Shown here piece after piece: positions 27,674 to 36,996 of a DNA stretch of 64,000 bases; positions within the stretch are counted from its first letter, which is position 1; the number at the start of each line of letters is the position of its first letter. Below the pieces are notes generated by a model that searched no databases, was not told the DNA's origin, and saw nothing but the letters and a program-made list of their open reading frames with translations. The translations under genes and the position numbers were made by a program. Source of the DNA: Jiangella alkaliphila (GTDB lineage: Bacteria > Actinomycetota > Actinomycetes > Jiangellales > Jiangellaceae); contig NZ_LT629791.1 of assembly GCF_900105925.1 (NCBI RefSeq), forward strand, positions 7,472,001 through 7,536,000, in the 5' to 3' direction.

Positions 27674-28801
27674 TCACCCCCAGGTGAGCCGCGGCTCGGC
27701 GTCGTACAGCTCACCGTAGCGGGCGGCGGCGGTCTTGGCCGCCTTCTTCGTGGCGGCTGTGACCTTCGCGAACGGCTCGACGGTAACGGTGAGGGTGCCG
27801 TTCTTCAGCTCATGGCTCCACACGCCGCGGGCGACGCCGTCGACCAGCAGGACCGGCGAGATCCAGCCGGCGGCGCGCGACACGCGGTCGATGAAGCCGT
27901 CGGGCACCGTCTGCTCGCGGTGCCCGATGGGCGCGATGACGTACGGGTCGAACCCCGGCAGCAGCTGCACCCCGGTGGCGTCGGCCTTCTCTTTCTGGAG
28001 GTCGGCCAGCGTGGCCGGCGTGGACCAGTGGGCGATGCCGTCGACCTCGACCTGGACCATGACCTCGGCGTATTCCTTGAACAGCCGGCGCGCCTTGGCG
28101 GCGTCGACGCCCCACCAGCGGCTGAAGTCCTCGTGCGTGGCCGGACCGTAGACGTCGAGGAACCGCTCGAGGACGGCCGTCATGGCGGTCGAGTGGTCGG
28201 GCTGCGCGTCCCACGAGACGTCGGGCAGCCAGGTGCGCGGGCTGGTGAAGGTGACGTTGCGGTCGCGCTCAGGCCCCGAGCAGAGCAGGCCGCCCGCGGC
28301 GGCCGGCTTGAACATCTGGCCCCAGCCGGACCGCACGGCCTCCTCGAGCCCCGGCGCCTTCACGACGGTGGCGATCTCGGCCAGCAGTTCCTCGCGCGTG
28401 AGCACCTTGCCCGGCAGCACCTCGCCGATGACCTCGGTGATCTGTTTGAGCGCCGCGAGGTTGATGCCGTGGTAGCGCTCCCAGGCGGCGTTGACGTTAG
28501 GCCACTGCCGGTGCTCCCACGCCGAGACCAGCAGCGGCAGATCGTCGGCCGGGAACAGGTGCAGCGTGCCGCGCATGCCCCACGTCTTCACCAGCGTGCG
28601 GTCGGTCCACAGCGCCGTCGAGGCGTCGCCCAGCCGGTAGCCGGGTGTGCGCACCCCGGCGATGAGCTCGGCGGACGACGCCACCTGCGCGTGCAGCCCG
28701 ACCAGCCGGCCCGCCGTGCCGACCAGATCGGCGGACGGGTCGGTGACGTGCAGGCGCCGCAGCCGGCGGGCGAGCACCTGGCCCCAGGTGACCTTCTCCA
28801 C
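27674..28801 (-). CDS. Winged helix DNA-binding domain protein (AlkZ-like, DUF1006 family)
   Basis: 375 residues. The N-terminal repeat LRRLHVTDPSADLVGTAGRLVGLHAQ with ASSAELIAGVR, then KTWGMRGTLHLFPADDLP (the conserved RGTLH block), belongs to the winged-helix AlkZ/YcaQ-like family. Some members are DNA glycosylases acting on crosslinked or alkylated DNA. Later elements GFDPYVIAP and VLLVDGVARGVWSHE fit. Enzyme activity is not proven by these motifs. GTG at 28801 (VEKVTWGQ) is the likeliest start, though the frame is open further upstream. It converges on the carboxylase alpha gene with three bases between stops. Confidence 0.8.
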   Translation of the reverse strand: MEKVTWGQVLARRLRRLHVTDPSADLVGTAGRLVGLHAQVASSAELIAGVRTPGYRLGDASTALWTDRTLVKTWGMRGTLHLFPADDLPLLVSAWEHRQWPNVNAAWERYHGINLAALKQITEVIGEVLPGKVLTREELLAEIATVVKAPGLEEAVRSGWGQMFKPAAAGGLLCSGPERDRNVTFTSPRTWLPDVSWDAQPDHSTAMTAVLERFLDVYGPATHEDFSRWWGVDAAKARRLFKEYAEVMVQVEVDGIAHWSTPATLADLQKEKADATGVQLLPGFDPYVIAPIGHREQTVPDGFIDRVSRAAGWISPVLLVDGVARGVWSHELKNGTLTVTVEPFAKVTAATKKAAKTAAARYGELYDAEPRLTWG

Positions 28802-28901
28802 GGGTCCATCGAACCACCTGTCCCCGACAACGTCGCGCCGCCTGATCGACTCAGGCGGACCTGCTCGTGGCACAGAGGCCAAGACCGTGGATGATGGGTA
28901 C

Positions 28902-30161
28902 ATGGCGAGCAACTTGGACGACGTCGCTTCCGAGCTCGAACGTTCCCCCCTCTACGTGCACCCCGACGCGGTCGGCGAACTCAACGACGAGGGAGTCACG
29001 TTCGACGACGCCGCCCAGTCCGATGCGCGCTCCGCCATCGAAGGGGCGTCCTCGACGTTCTTCGTCGCTGTCCTTCCTACTGCCATGGCCGATCCCGGCG
29101 TGGCCGGCCAGCTGAACCAGCAGCTCGGAGAGGGCACCTATCTCGTGGTCTTCGGTGATCAGCGGCTGAGCGCCGGCTCCACCGCCTTCACCGACGCCGA
29201 CCAGATGGCCACTCAGCAGCTTGGAAACTCCCCCGACAATCTCGGCGAGGGCATCTCCAGCTTCGTCGACACGGCAGAGCAAACCATCTCCGGACAAGGC
29301 TCCGGAGGCGACGGAGGTGCGAGCTCCGGGTCGGGCGACGGCGGCGGTGCCGGCGGCGGGCTGCTGCCCCTTGCGATCCTGGCGGCGGCGGGCGGTGGGG
29401 GTTTCCTGCTGTACCGCCGCAACAAGCGGAGCAAGGAACGCGCTCAGCTCCAGCAGGTCCGCGGAGCTCTCGAGGAAGACATCACCAAATACGGTGAGCG
29501 GCTCTCCGAGCTCGACCTCGACCTGCGCCAGGACTCCAAGGTCCCGATCGAGGCCCGCAACGAGTACGGCCGCGCCCTCGACCTCTACGAGAACGCCAAG
29601 ACGTTCGCCGACCGCGCCGAGAGGCCCACCGACCTCAAGCCGGTCACCCACGCCCTGGAAGAAGGTCGCTGGCTGCTGGCGTGCGTCGACGCCCGCGCCA
29701 AGGGCGAGCCACTGCCCGCGCGGCGGCTGCCCTGCTTCTTCGACCCCGGTCACGGCCCGTCGGTCGAGGACATCGAGTGGGCGCCCGCCGGCGGTGCGCC
29801 GCGTACCGTCCCGGCATGCGCGGCCGACGCGTTCCGGGTCAGGAACGGGGAGGACCCCGAGACCCGCATGGTCCCGGTCGGCGACGACGGTGAGCGGCGG
29901 CCGTACTACGACGCCGGGCCTGCGTACGGCGGCTGGGCGGGCGGCTACTTCGGCGGCCTGTTGCCCGGCATGCTCATCGGCACGATGCTCGGGTCTGCGA
30001 TGTCGAGCCCGGTCTACATCGACGGTGGAGGCGGCGACGGCGGCGGCGGCTTCGACGGCGGCGGTGGCGACTGGGGCGGCGGCGGCTTCGACGGCGGCGG
30101 TGGCGACTGGGGCGGCGGCGGCTTCGACGGCGGCGGTGGCGACTTCGGCGGCTTCGAGTGA
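28902..30161 (+). CDS. Membrane protein with glycine-rich repeat tail
   Basis: 419 residues. Residues 1-115 form an N-terminal domain probably outside the membrane that resembles the TPM/DUF4350-like modules of actinobacterial membrane proteins (LYVHPDAVGELNDEGVTF, YLVVFGDQ). A Gly/Ser linker leads to a membrane helix (about 146-165, LLPLAILAAAGGGGFLLYRR), then a charged helical region. A segment with RRLPCFFDPGHGPSVEDIEW follows, and a second hydrophobic stretch (GLLPGMLIGTMLGSAM). The end is three repeats of GGGGFDGGGGDW. Family function is unknown. Divergent from the winged-helix gene. No clear ribosome site. Confidence 0.7.
   Translation: MASNLDDVASELERSPLYVHPDAVGELNDEGVTFDDAAQSDARSAIEGASSTFFVAVLPTAMADPGVAGQLNQQLGEGTYLVVFGDQRLSAGSTAFTDADQMATQQLGNSPDNLGEGISSFVDTAEQTISGQGSGGDGGASSGSGDGGGAGGGLLPLAILAAAGGGGFLLYRRNKRSKERAQLQQVRGALEEDITKYGERLSELDLDLRQDSKVPIEARNEYGRALDLYENAKTFADRAERPTDLKPVTHALEEGRWLLACVDARAKGEPLPARRLPCFFDPGHGPSVEDIEWAPAGGAPRTVPACAADAFRVRNGEDPETRMVPVGDDGERRPYYDAGPAYGGWAGGYFGGLLPGMLIGTMLGSAMSSPVYIDGGGGDGGGGFDGGGGDWGGGGFDGGGGDWGGGGFDGGGGDFGGFE
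30039..30146 (+). repeat. 36-bp tandem repeat, three copies, in a coding 3' end
   Basis: Three copies with a 36-base period (TTCGAC at 30051, 30087 and 30123) encode GGGGFDGGGGDW, GGGGFDGGGGDW and GGGGFDGGGGDF. The first two are almost identical at DNA level, suggesting recent slippage; copy number may vary between strains. Confidence 0.85.
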
Positions 30162-30180
30162 CGCGGTAACGTCCTGATCC

Positions 30181-30654
30181 GTGCCGACTCCTGAGTTCAT
30201 CCTGAACCTGCGCGAACACGTCGGCCACGACCTGCTGTGGCTGACCGGCGTGACCGCGGTGATCGTCGACGACGAGGGGCGGGTGTTGTTGCACCAGCGC
30301 TCCGACACCGGCCAGTGGGCGCTGATCTCCGGCATCCTCGAGCCCGGCGAGCAGCCCGCCGTCGCCGTCGTGCGGGAGGCGTTCGAGGAGACGGGCGTGC
30401 ACATCGAGGTCGACCGCATCACCAGCGTCCTCACCGGACCGGCCGTCGCTTACCCGAACGGCGACCGCGTCCAGTTCATGGACGTCGCGTTCCGGTGCCG
30501 GCCGGTCGGCGGCGAGGCACAGGTGAACGACGACGAGTCGCTGGCGGTCGGGTGGTTCGCGCCCGACGACCTACCGCCCCTGGATGACGACCACCGGGCC
30601 AGGCTGCTGCGGGCGCTGAAGGACGAGCCCGCCGCCTACTTCGTCCAGCCCTAG
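30181..30654 (+). CDS. Nudix hydrolase
   Basis: 157 residues. The Nudix box is GILEPGEQPAVAVVREAFEETGV (written here in two parts: GILEPGEQ at about 58-65 and REAFEETGV at about 72-80), with all catalytic Glu residues present. It hydrolyses a nucleoside diphosphate linked to another group; the substrate is not identifiable. TAACGT at 30167-30172 is 8 bases before the GTG, so the transcript may be leaderless. Its TAG stop overlaps the convergent HNH gene's stop in one CTAG. Confidence 0.9.
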   Translation: MPTPEFILNLREHVGHDLLWLTGVTAVIVDDEGRVLLHQRSDTGQWALISGILEPGEQPAVAVVREAFEETGVHIEVDRITSVLTGPAVAYPNGDRVQFMDVAFRCRPVGGEAQVNDDESLAVGWFAPDDLPPLDDDHRARLLRALKDEPAAYFVQP

Positions 30655-32162
30655 CCCGCCCGCGCGGGCGGCTTCAGGAAGTGGTGTCCGGTCGGGCTGC
30701 GCCATCGGGTGGTGCCGTCGGGTTGTCGTTCGACGGCCCACTTGGCGTGGTGTTTGAGCAGGTGGTGGGTTTCGCACAGCGCGTGGCAGTTCGCGGCCGA
30801 GGTGGCGCCGCCGGCGGCGAAGGACACGATGTGGTCGATGTCGCAGCTGCGGGCGGCCCGGTGGCAGCCCGGTGCGCGGCAGGTGCGGTCGCGGGCGGTG
30901 ATGAAGTCGGCCAGCGCCTTGGTGGGCCGATACTTCCTGCGCCCGAGGTCGAGCAGCTGCCCGGTGCCGGGATCGGTGGATAGCCAGGTCCACACCCCCT
31001 CGGCGGCCAAGGCTCGCGCGACGTGGGCGGGGATCGGCCCGTACCCGTCCAGCTCGCCGGGCTCGTCGGTCAGCCCGCACAGTGCCGTGAACGGGATCGT
31101 GACGTGCACGCTGATCGGCCGCCGCCGCGGCCCGGTCGTCACCGCCGTTGCTCGCTCGGGCGGGCCGCTGCTCGTCGCAGCCGCGGCAGTCTGGCCGGGG
31201 GTGGGGTCGGGGGTGGGGCGAGTGGCGGCGTCGGCGCAGGCGGTGAGGGCTTCCCAGCCCAGGTCGGCGAGGGCGTCGGCGCGGCGCTGGTCTCGGGTGC
31301 GGGCCGGCCTCCCGGCGGCGGCGTCGGCGCGCTTGGCGTCCGCGGCGGCGACGTTCAACGCCGTGTCGATCGCGGTGGCGTCCTCCGCCGGCATCAGCGC
31401 CTCGACGAACGACATCCCGTCCGACGCCGGCGTGACGGCCACATACCGGCGGTCACGAGCACGCCGGTGACGCTCGGCGGTCTCGACCGGCGCGAGCTCA
31501 TGCAGCAACCGCTTGATCAGCGCCCGCAGAGCAACAGAATCCAGGTGCGGCGCCTTCGGCAACACCGCGGCCTCCACCCGCTCCCGCACGGCCGGGTCCT
31601 GTCCGCCGAGCTCGTCGGTGATGACTCGAGCACGCCGCAGATCGATCAACCCGGCCGACAGGCAAGCGTGCGTGTCGGGGAAGTCCTCGACCAGCTGCAG
31701 CGAGTGACCGACCAGGTTCTCCGCCTGCCTGGCGGTGAGGTGGCGGCGCCCGGCCACCGCGACCGCGGTGTTCGTCACCGGGTTCGCCGACCTGTATCCG
31801 GTCTGGTCGGGGCGCATCTCCGCCCGTGAGGCGAGCGCGGCCGAGACCGCCGCCTGCAGACCCTCGGTCCACGCCTCCAACCGGCCGAGCGCCGCGGCCA
31901 CCTCCAGCAGGTCACCCGCCTCGGCATGCGCCGGGTCGAACCGGGCGACCATCGCCGCCAGCTCCGGCCCCGGAGGCAACTCGTCCGCGTCGGGCGGGAA
32001 CACCGCTGCCGCAGGCACCGCGGCGTAGCCGGCGGCCAGCTGGTCCAGCTGAGCATCCAGGTCGGGATCGATCACATCGCACGGGTCCGGCGCCACGCAC
32101 TGACCCTCCGACGCCGGGCCTATACCCGGCAACGGAGCAGACAGCAGCGCTTCCTCGAACAT
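30651..32162 (-). CDS. DUF222 domain HNH endonuclease (13E12-type)
   Basis: About 503 residues. A large DUF222 region (about 60-370) includes RHLTARQAENLVGHSLQL, AGLIDLRRARVITDELGGQD and RRYVAVTPASDGMSFVEALMPAEDA. The C-terminal HNH nuclease reads CRAPGCHRAARSCDIDHIVSFAAGGATSAANCHALCETHH, given here as CRAPGCHR, CDIDHI and CHALCETHH. Actinobacterial genomes carry many such genes, often in variable copies linked to mobility; the role is unknown. ATG 32162 is chosen because TAGGGT sits 7 bases upstream. The 3' end overlaps the Nudix stop by four bases. Confidence 0.88.
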   Translation of the reverse strand: MFEEALLSAPLPGIGPASEGQCVAPDPCDVIDPDLDAQLDQLAAGYAAVPAAAVFPPDADELPPGPELAAMVARFDPAHAEAGDLLEVAAALGRLEAWTEGLQAAVSAALASRAEMRPDQTGYRSANPVTNTAVAVAGRRHLTARQAENLVGHSLQLVEDFPDTHACLSAGLIDLRRARVITDELGGQDPAVRERVEAAVLPKAPHLDSVALRALIKRLLHELAPVETAERHRRARDRRYVAVTPASDGMSFVEALMPAEDATAIDTALNVAAADAKRADAAAGRPARTRDQRRADALADLGWEALTACADAATRPTPDPTPGQTAAAATSSGPPERATAVTTGPRRRPISVHVTIPFTALCGLTDEPGELDGYGPIPAHVARALAAEGVWTWLSTDPGTGQLLDLGRRKYRPTKALADFITARDRTCRAPGCHRAARSCDIDHIVSFAAGGATSAANCHALCETHHLLKHHAKWAVERQPDGTTRWRSPTGHHFLKPPARAG

Positions 32163-32243
32163 GCGAACCACCCTAGCCGGGCCCACCGACAAGGTCAGAA
32201 AAGCGGCAGCGACCAGCCCAGACGGCGGCTCGGTCGCGGTGGC

Positions 32244-33617
32244 TCAGTCGCGGCGGTGCAGCTGCCGTGCCGCCTCGGCCACCGACCCCGACAGCGACGG
32301 GTAGACGGTGAAGGCGCGGGCCATCTGGTCGACGGTGAGGGACGCCTCGACGGCGAGTGAGATGGGGTGGATCAGCTCGCTGGCCCGCGGCGCCACCACG
32401 ACGCCGCCGACGATGATGCCGGTGCCGGGCCGGCAGAACAGCTTCACGAAGCCGTCGCGGATGCCCAGCATCTTCGCCCGCGCGTTGGTGGCCAGCGGCA
32501 GCTTGACGGCGACGGCGTCGATGTCGCCGGCGTCGACGGCGGCCTGGCTCCAGCCGACGGTGGCGATCTCGGGGTCGGTGAAGACGTTCGCGGCGACGGT
32601 CTTGAGGTTCAGCGGCGACACGGCGTCACCGAGGGCGTGCCACATCGCCGTTCGCCCCTGCATGGCCGCCACCGACGCAAGCATGTTGACGCCAGTGACG
32701 TCGCCGGCCGCGTAGACGCCGCGGGCGGACGTGCGGGAGACGCGGTCGACCTTGACGAAACCGCGGTCGTCGAGGGCGACGCCGCACTCGGACAGCCCCA
32801 GACCCTCGGTGTTCGGCACCGACCCGACCGCCATCAGGCAGTGCGAGCCATGCACCGTCCGCCCGTCGGTCAGCTCGACGATCACGCCGCCGCCGTCGTC
32901 GTCGCGCCGTACCGAGGCCGCGCGCGACCGCGACAGTACGTTCAGCCCGCGCCGCGCGAACACCTCTTCCAAGACGTACGCGGCGTCGGCGTCCTCGCCG
33001 GGCAGGACGCGGTCGCGCGACGACACCAGCGTGACGTCGGAGCCGAGGGCGTTGTAGGCGCTGGCGAACTCAGCACCGGTGACGCCCGACCCGACGACGA
33101 CCAGGTGCGACGGCAGCTCGTCGAGGTCGTAGACCTGCTCCCAGGTGAGGATCCGCTCGCCGTCGGGCTCGGCCTCGGGCAAGATGCGCGGCCGCGCGCC
33201 GGTGGCCAGCAGCGCGACGTCGGCGACGAACTCGTGGGCGCCGTCGTCGACGACGACGCGGTCGCCGGGCGCCAGCCGGCCGGCGCCGCGCAGGATCCGC
33301 ACGCCGGCCTTCTCGACCGCCGCCGTGGTGTCGGCCGACTGCGCCTTGGCGAGGTCGAGCACCCGCCGGTTGACCCGCCGCAGGTCGACACCGACGGAGT
33401 CGTCGCCCAGCTCGACACCCAGCTCCGCCGACTCCGCGGCGTCGCTGACCACCTCGGCGGTCGCGATGAGGGTCTTGCTGGGCACGCAGTCGGTGAGCAC
33501 GGCCGAGCCGCCGACGCCGTCGCGATCGACCAGCGTGACCTCACCTCCGAGCTGCGCCGCCACCAGCGCCGCCTCGTAGCCGCCGGGTCCGCCGCCGAGA
33601 ATCGCCACACGTGTCAC
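32244..33617 (-). CDS. lpdA: NAD(P)H-quinone dehydrogenase LpdA-like flavoprotein
   Basis: 457 residues, pyridine nucleotide-disulfide oxidoreductase fold. FAD site: VAILGGGPGGYEAALVAAQL. NAD(P) site: LVVVGSGVTGAEFASAYN. Second FAD motif: ARGVYAAGDVTG. The active-site loop is GGSAVLTDCVPSKTL, in which the first cysteine of the usual CxxxxC is replaced. Near the C-terminus YPSLSGSVAEA lacks the usual catalytic His. It therefore cannot be a normal lipoamide dehydrogenase. The mycobacterial LpdA (Rv3303c) has the same type of changes and reduces quinones. A GACAAT -10-like element lies 6 bases before the GTG. Confidence 0.85.
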   Translation of the reverse strand: MTRVAILGGGPGGYEAALVAAQLGGEVTLVDRDGVGGSAVLTDCVPSKTLIATAEVVSDAAESAELGVELGDDSVGVDLRRVNRRVLDLAKAQSADTTAAVEKAGVRILRGAGRLAPGDRVVVDDGAHEFVADVALLATGARPRILPEAEPDGERILTWEQVYDLDELPSHLVVVGSGVTGAEFASAYNALGSDVTLVSSRDRVLPGEDADAAYVLEEVFARRGLNVLSRSRAASVRRDDDGGGVIVELTDGRTVHGSHCLMAVGSVPNTEGLGLSECGVALDDRGFVKVDRVSRTSARGVYAAGDVTGVNMLASVAAMQGRTAMWHALGDAVSPLNLKTVAANVFTDPEIATVGWSQAAVDAGDIDAVAVKLPLATNARAKMLGIRDGFVKLFCRPGTGIIVGGVVVAPRASELIHPISLAVEASLTVDQMARAFTVYPSLSGSVAEAARQLHRRD

Positions 33618-33699
33618 GCGGCCATTGTCGCGTACCCGGCGACGCCGCGTCGCCCGCCCGGTGCTCGGAGGTCGCCGACCGGCATGGCACCCTTACACC

Positions 33700-34269
33700 G
33701 TGCCGACCACACCCGACCCCGCGGCCGGCGACGATCCCGCGGCCGGCGACGCGGCGCCCGCAACGCCCGCACCGGTCAACTGGCGGCTGATCGGCCGGCT
33801 CGCCGCCCTCACCGTCGTCGTGACGGCGGTCGACCAGCTGACGAAGTGGTGGGCCGAGAACGAGCTGGCCGGCCGGGAGCCGATCGAGATCGTCGGCGAC
33901 CTGCTGCAGCTGCGGCTGCTCTACAACTCCGGCGCGGCGTTCTCGATCGCGACCGGCATGACGTGGCTGCTGACGCTGATCGTGGTCGCGGTGATCGCGG
34001 CGGTGATCCGGGCGTCGGCGAAGCTGGGCTCGACGGCGTGGGCGATCGCGCTCGGGCTGCTGCTCGGCGGCGCGTTCGGCAATCTGATCGACCGGCTGTT
34101 CCGCGATCCTGGCTTCCCCGAGGGGCACGTCGTCGACTTCATCGACTACGGCGGCCTGTTCGTGGGCAACATCGCCGACATCGCCATCACCGCCGCGGCC
34201 ATCCTGATAGCCGTCCTCACCTGGCGCGGCGTCAGCATCGACGGCATCCGCCGCGGCACCGCGCGGTAG
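33700..34269 (+). CDS. lspA: Lipoprotein signal peptidase (signal peptidase II)
   Basis: 189 residues with four membrane helices after a Pro/Ala-rich cytoplasmic N-terminus. Conserved blocks are VDQLTKWWAENEL, LLYNSGAAFSIATG, GGAFGNLIDRLFR and GHVVDFIDYGGLFVGNIADIAI; the last contains both catalytic aspartates. It cleaves prolipoproteins at the lipobox, for example the CapA lipoprotein at 53636. The start is inferred at GTG 33700, since longer frames add an arginine-rich stretch. The pseudouridine synthase usually downstream of lspA is replaced by the purine nucleoside phosphorylase. Confidence 0.92.
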   Translation: MPTTPDPAAGDDPAAGDAAPATPAPVNWRLIGRLAALTVVVTAVDQLTKWWAENELAGREPIEIVGDLLQLRLLYNSGAAFSIATGMTWLLTLIVVAVIAAVIRASAKLGSTAWAIALGLLLGGAFGNLIDRLFRDPGFPEGHVVDFIDYGGLFVGNIADIAITAAAILIAVLTWRGVSIDGIRRGTAR

Positions 34270-34272
34270 GGT
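34267..34272 (+). promoter_or_regulatory. -10 element overlapping the lspA stop codon
   Basis: TAGGGT begins with the TAG stop of lspA and ends 6 bases before the GTG of the purine nucleoside phosphorylase gene, fitting a leaderless transcript initiating at the lspA end. Confidence 0.4.
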
Positions 34273-34278
34273 CGGCCG

Positions 34279-35091
34279 GTGACCGAGCTGCTGGACGATC
34301 CGCGGGCCGCCGCGCAGGCCGCGGCCGAGCACCTGGCCGCGGCCACCGGCGTCGAGCGACACGACATCGCGCTGGTGCTGGGGTCCGGGTGGGGCGGCGC
34401 GGCCGACCTCATCGGCGAGACCGTCGCCGAGCTGCCCAGCACCGAGGTCCCCGGCTTCGCCGCGCCGGCGGTCGTCGGCCACGTCGGCACCCTGCGCTCC
34501 ATCCGCGTCCACGGCAGCGGCAAGCACGCGCTCGTCCTCGGCGCCCGCACCCATCTCTACGAGGGCCGCGGCGTGCGCGCCGTCGTGCACGGTGTGCGGA
34601 CGGCGGCAGCGGCGGGCGCGCGGACGCTGGTGCTGACGAACGGCTGCGGCGGACTGCGTGAGGAGTGGACAGCGGGCACGCCGGTGCTGATCAGCGACCA
34701 CATCAACCTGACGGCCACCTCGCCGGTCGAGGGGGCGAACTTCGTCGACCTCACCGACCTCTACTCCAGCCGGCTGCGCGCCGTCGCCCGCGAGATCGAC
34801 CCGAGCCTGCCCGAGGGCGTCTACGTCCAGTTCCGCGGCCCGCACTACGAGACCCCGGCCGAGGTCCGCATGGCGCAGCGCGTCGGCGGCGACCTCGTCG
34901 GCATGTCGACGGCGCTGGAGGCCATCGCCGCGCGCGAGGCCGGCCTCGAGGTGCTCGGCGTCTCGCTGGTCACCAACCTCGCCGCCGGCATCAGCGCGAC
35001 GCCGCTGAGCCACGCCGAGGTCATCGAGGCAGGTCAGGCCGCCGGTCCCCGCATCAGCGCGCTCCTCGCGGCGGTCGTCGCCAAGCTCTGA
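34279..35091 (+). CDS. Purine-nucleoside phosphorylase
   Basis: 270 residues, trimeric class. LVLGSGWGG (phosphate loop), [37 protein letters not shown] and [19 protein letters not shown], with LVTNLAAG at the end, are all canonical. It splits purine nucleosides with phosphate to base and ribose-1-phosphate. In this window it could feed the phosphohexomutase (40231) and deoC (47912), and pairs with adenosine deaminase (60223) in salvage. Start GTG with TAGGGT 6 bases upstream. Confidence 0.93.
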   Translation: MTELLDDPRAAAQAAAEHLAAATGVERHDIALVLGSGWGGAADLIGETVAELPSTEVPGFAAPAVVGHVGTLRSIRVHGSGKHALVLGARTHLYEGRGVRAVVHGVRTAAAAGARTLVLTNGCGGLREEWTAGTPVLISDHINLTATSPVEGANFVDLTDLYSSRLRAVAREIDPSLPEGVYVQFRGPHYETPAEVRMAQRVGGDLVGMSTALEAIAAREAGLEVLGVSLVTNLAAGISATPLSHAEVIEAGQAAGPRISALLAAVVAKL

Positions 35092-35108
35092 CAGCCTGAC
35101 GCGACGTC

Positions 35109-35151
35109 GTCAGCGGACTGTCAGCGGCCGGTCAGCCGCGTCTCCGAGTCT
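35109..35151 (+). promoter_or_regulatory. Three 11-bp-period direct repeats upstream of the DrrAB-like exporter
   Basis: GTCAGCG, GTCAGCG and GTCAGCC occur at 35109, 35120 and 35131, an exact 11-base period of the 7+4 type bound by winged-helix OmpR/PhoB/SARP proteins. GAGTCT at 35146-35151 is a candidate -10, 8 bases after the last heptamer, the spacing reported for SARP-controlled promoters. The exporter ATG is 44 bases downstream and a SARP-type regulator gene lies at the other end of the exporter. Confidence 0.55.
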
Positions 35152-35194
35152 GGTTCTCGAGCACAACCGTGCCCAAGAACCGCAGGAGGAACGC

Positions 35195-36163
35195 ATGCCC
35201 ACACTGGCCATCGAGGCGCACGGCCTGGTCAAGACGTTCGGCGAGAACCGCGCCGTCGACGGCGTCGACCTCGCCGTCCGCGCCGGCACCGTGTACGGGG
35301 TCCTCGGGCCGAACGGGGCCGGCAAGACCACGACCGTCCGCATGCTCACCACCCTGCTGCGCCCCGACGGTGGCAGCGCGCGGGTGCTGGGCCACGACGT
35401 CGTCGACGACGCCGACCAGGTGCGGCGGCTGATCGGCCTGACCGGGCAGTACGCCTCGGTCGACGAGGACCTGACCGGCACCGAGAACCTGGTGCTGCAG
35501 TCGCGGCTGGTCGGGCTGAGCCGCGCGCAGTCGAAGCGCCGAGCGGCCGAGCTGCTGGAGAGCTTCGACCTCACCGAGGCCGCGAGCCGGCCGGTCAAGC
35601 ACTTCTCCGGCGGCATGCGACGACGCATCGACCTCGCGGCCAGCATCGTCGTCACGCCGGACGTGCTGTTCCTGGACGAGCCGACGACCGGTCTGGACCC
35701 GCGCAGCCGCGGGCAGGTCTGGGACATCGTCCGCGACCTCGTCGCCGGCGGCACGACCGTCCTGCTCACCACCCAGTACCTCGACGAGGCGGACCAGCTG
35801 GCCGACCGGATCGCCGTCATCGACCGCGGCACCGTCATCGCCGAAGGCACCAGCACCGACCTCAAGGCGTCCGTGGGCCGCAGCTCGCTGCACCTGCGCC
35901 TGGCGGACGAGGCGCAGTGCGATCTCGCCGAGCGGCTGGTCGCGCTGACGCTGGACACCACCCCGCGCCGCACCCCGGAGGCCGGCGTCATCACGGCTCC
36001 GGTCGCCGACCCCGACCTCGTCGCCGACCTGATGCTCCGGCTGCGCGCCGAGGGCGTCGGCATCGACGAGATCGGGGTGCAACGCCCCAGCCTGGACGAG
36101 GTCTTCCTCACCCTGACCGGCCACGCGGCCGAGGACGACGACACCGAGAGGACCGCCGCATGA
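35195..36163 (+). CDS. DrrA-like ABC transporter ATP-binding protein
   Basis: 322 residues. Walker [17 protein letters not shown], signature [13 protein letters not shown], Walker [16 protein letters not shown] and the H-loop replaced by [14 protein letters not shown], as in the daunorubicin-resistance DrrA subfamily. The C-terminal 100 residues end with [19 protein letters not shown], the DrrA C-terminal domain. It powers drug or lipid export with the permease that overlaps its stop by four bases. Ribosome site AGGAGGAA precedes the ATG. The cargo is unknown. Confidence 0.92.
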   Translation: MPTLAIEAHGLVKTFGENRAVDGVDLAVRAGTVYGVLGPNGAGKTTTVRMLTTLLRPDGGSARVLGHDVVDDADQVRRLIGLTGQYASVDEDLTGTENLVLQSRLVGLSRAQSKRRAAELLESFDLTEAASRPVKHFSGGMRRRIDLAASIVVTPDVLFLDEPTTGLDPRSRGQVWDIVRDLVAGGTTVLLTTQYLDEADQLADRIAVIDRGTVIAEGTSTDLKASVGRSSLHLRLADEAQCDLAERLVALTLDTTPRRTPEAGVITAPVADPDLVADLMLRLRAEGVGIDEIGVQRPSLDEVFLTLTGHAAEDDDTERTAA

Positions 36164-36996
36164 CCACCACCACCGAGACCGCCGCCGTCGAGCGGCCGGT
36201 CCGCACCATCGCCGCCGCCCGGGTCGACCGGCCGGAGCCGCCGAGTGCGCTGTCGGCCAGCCTGACGCTGGGCTGGCGCAGCGTGCTGAAGATCCGCCGC
36301 ATCCCGGAGCAGCTGTTCGACGTGACGTTCCAGCCGGTGATCTTCATCGTGATGTTCGTCTACCTGTTCGGCGGCGCGGTCTCCGGCAGCACGACGGAGT
36401 ACCTGCAGTTCGTGCTGCCCGGCATCCTCGTGCAGACCGTCGTGATGGCGTCGCTGTACACCGGCATCTCGCTGAACACCGACATCGGCAAGGGCATCTT
36501 CGACCGGTTCCGGTCGCTGCCGATCTGGCGGCCAGCGGCGCTGGTCGGCGCACTGCTGGCCGACAGCATCCGCTACGTCGTGGCGGCCGCCGTCTGCCTC
36601 GCCGTCGGCATGGCGATGGGCTTCCGGCCGGACGGCACCGTGCTCGAGGTGGTCGCCGCCTGCCTGATGGTGCTGGTGTTCGCGTTCTCGCTGAGCTGGA
36701 TCTTCGCCTTCCTCGGGCTGGTCATGCGCTCGGCCGGCGCGGTGCAGGGCGTCAGCATGCTGGCGATGTTCCCGCTGACGTTCGCCAGCAACGTGTTCGT
36801 CGACCCGTCGACCATGCCCAGCTGGCTGCGCAGCTGGGTCGACGTCAACCCGGTGTCGCACCTGGTCACGGCGGTCCGCGGGCTGATGGCGGGCAGCCCG
36901 GACGCCGGCGCGATCGCCTGGTCGCTGATCGGCTGCGCGGTGCTGGTCGCGGTGTTCGCCCCGCTCACGGTGCAGGCGTATCGCCGGAAGGCGTGA
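36160..36996 (+). CDS. DrrB-like ABC-2 permease
   Basis: 278 residues with six predicted membrane helices after a ~35-residue cytoplasmic tail. The ABC-2 signatures are [51 protein letters not shown] and [20 protein letters not shown]. It pairs with the DrrA-like ATPase. Start codon overlaps the ATPase stop (ATGA). The last 32 bases overlap the convergent SARP regulator gene, an unusually long tail-to-tail overlap for this window. Confidence 0.92.
   Translation: MTTTTETAAVERPVRTIAAARVDRPEPPSALSASLTLGWRSVLKIRRIPEQLFDVTFQPVIFIVMFVYLFGGAVSGSTTEYLQFVLPGILVQTVVMASLYTGISLNTDIGKGIFDRFRSLPIWRPAALVGALLADSIRYVVAAAVCLAVGMAMGFRPDGTVLEVVAACLMVLVFAFSLSWIFAFLGLVMRSAGAVQGVSMLAMFPLTFASNVFVDPSTMPSWLRSWVDVNPVSHLVTAVRGLMAGSPDAGAIAWSLIGCAVLVAVFAPLTVQAYRRKA

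Noticed and set aside
30039-30146. CRISPR-like repeat array
   Set aside because: Units are contiguous with no spacers and encode an in-frame glycine-rich tail. No CRISPR array or cas gene is seen anywhere in the window.
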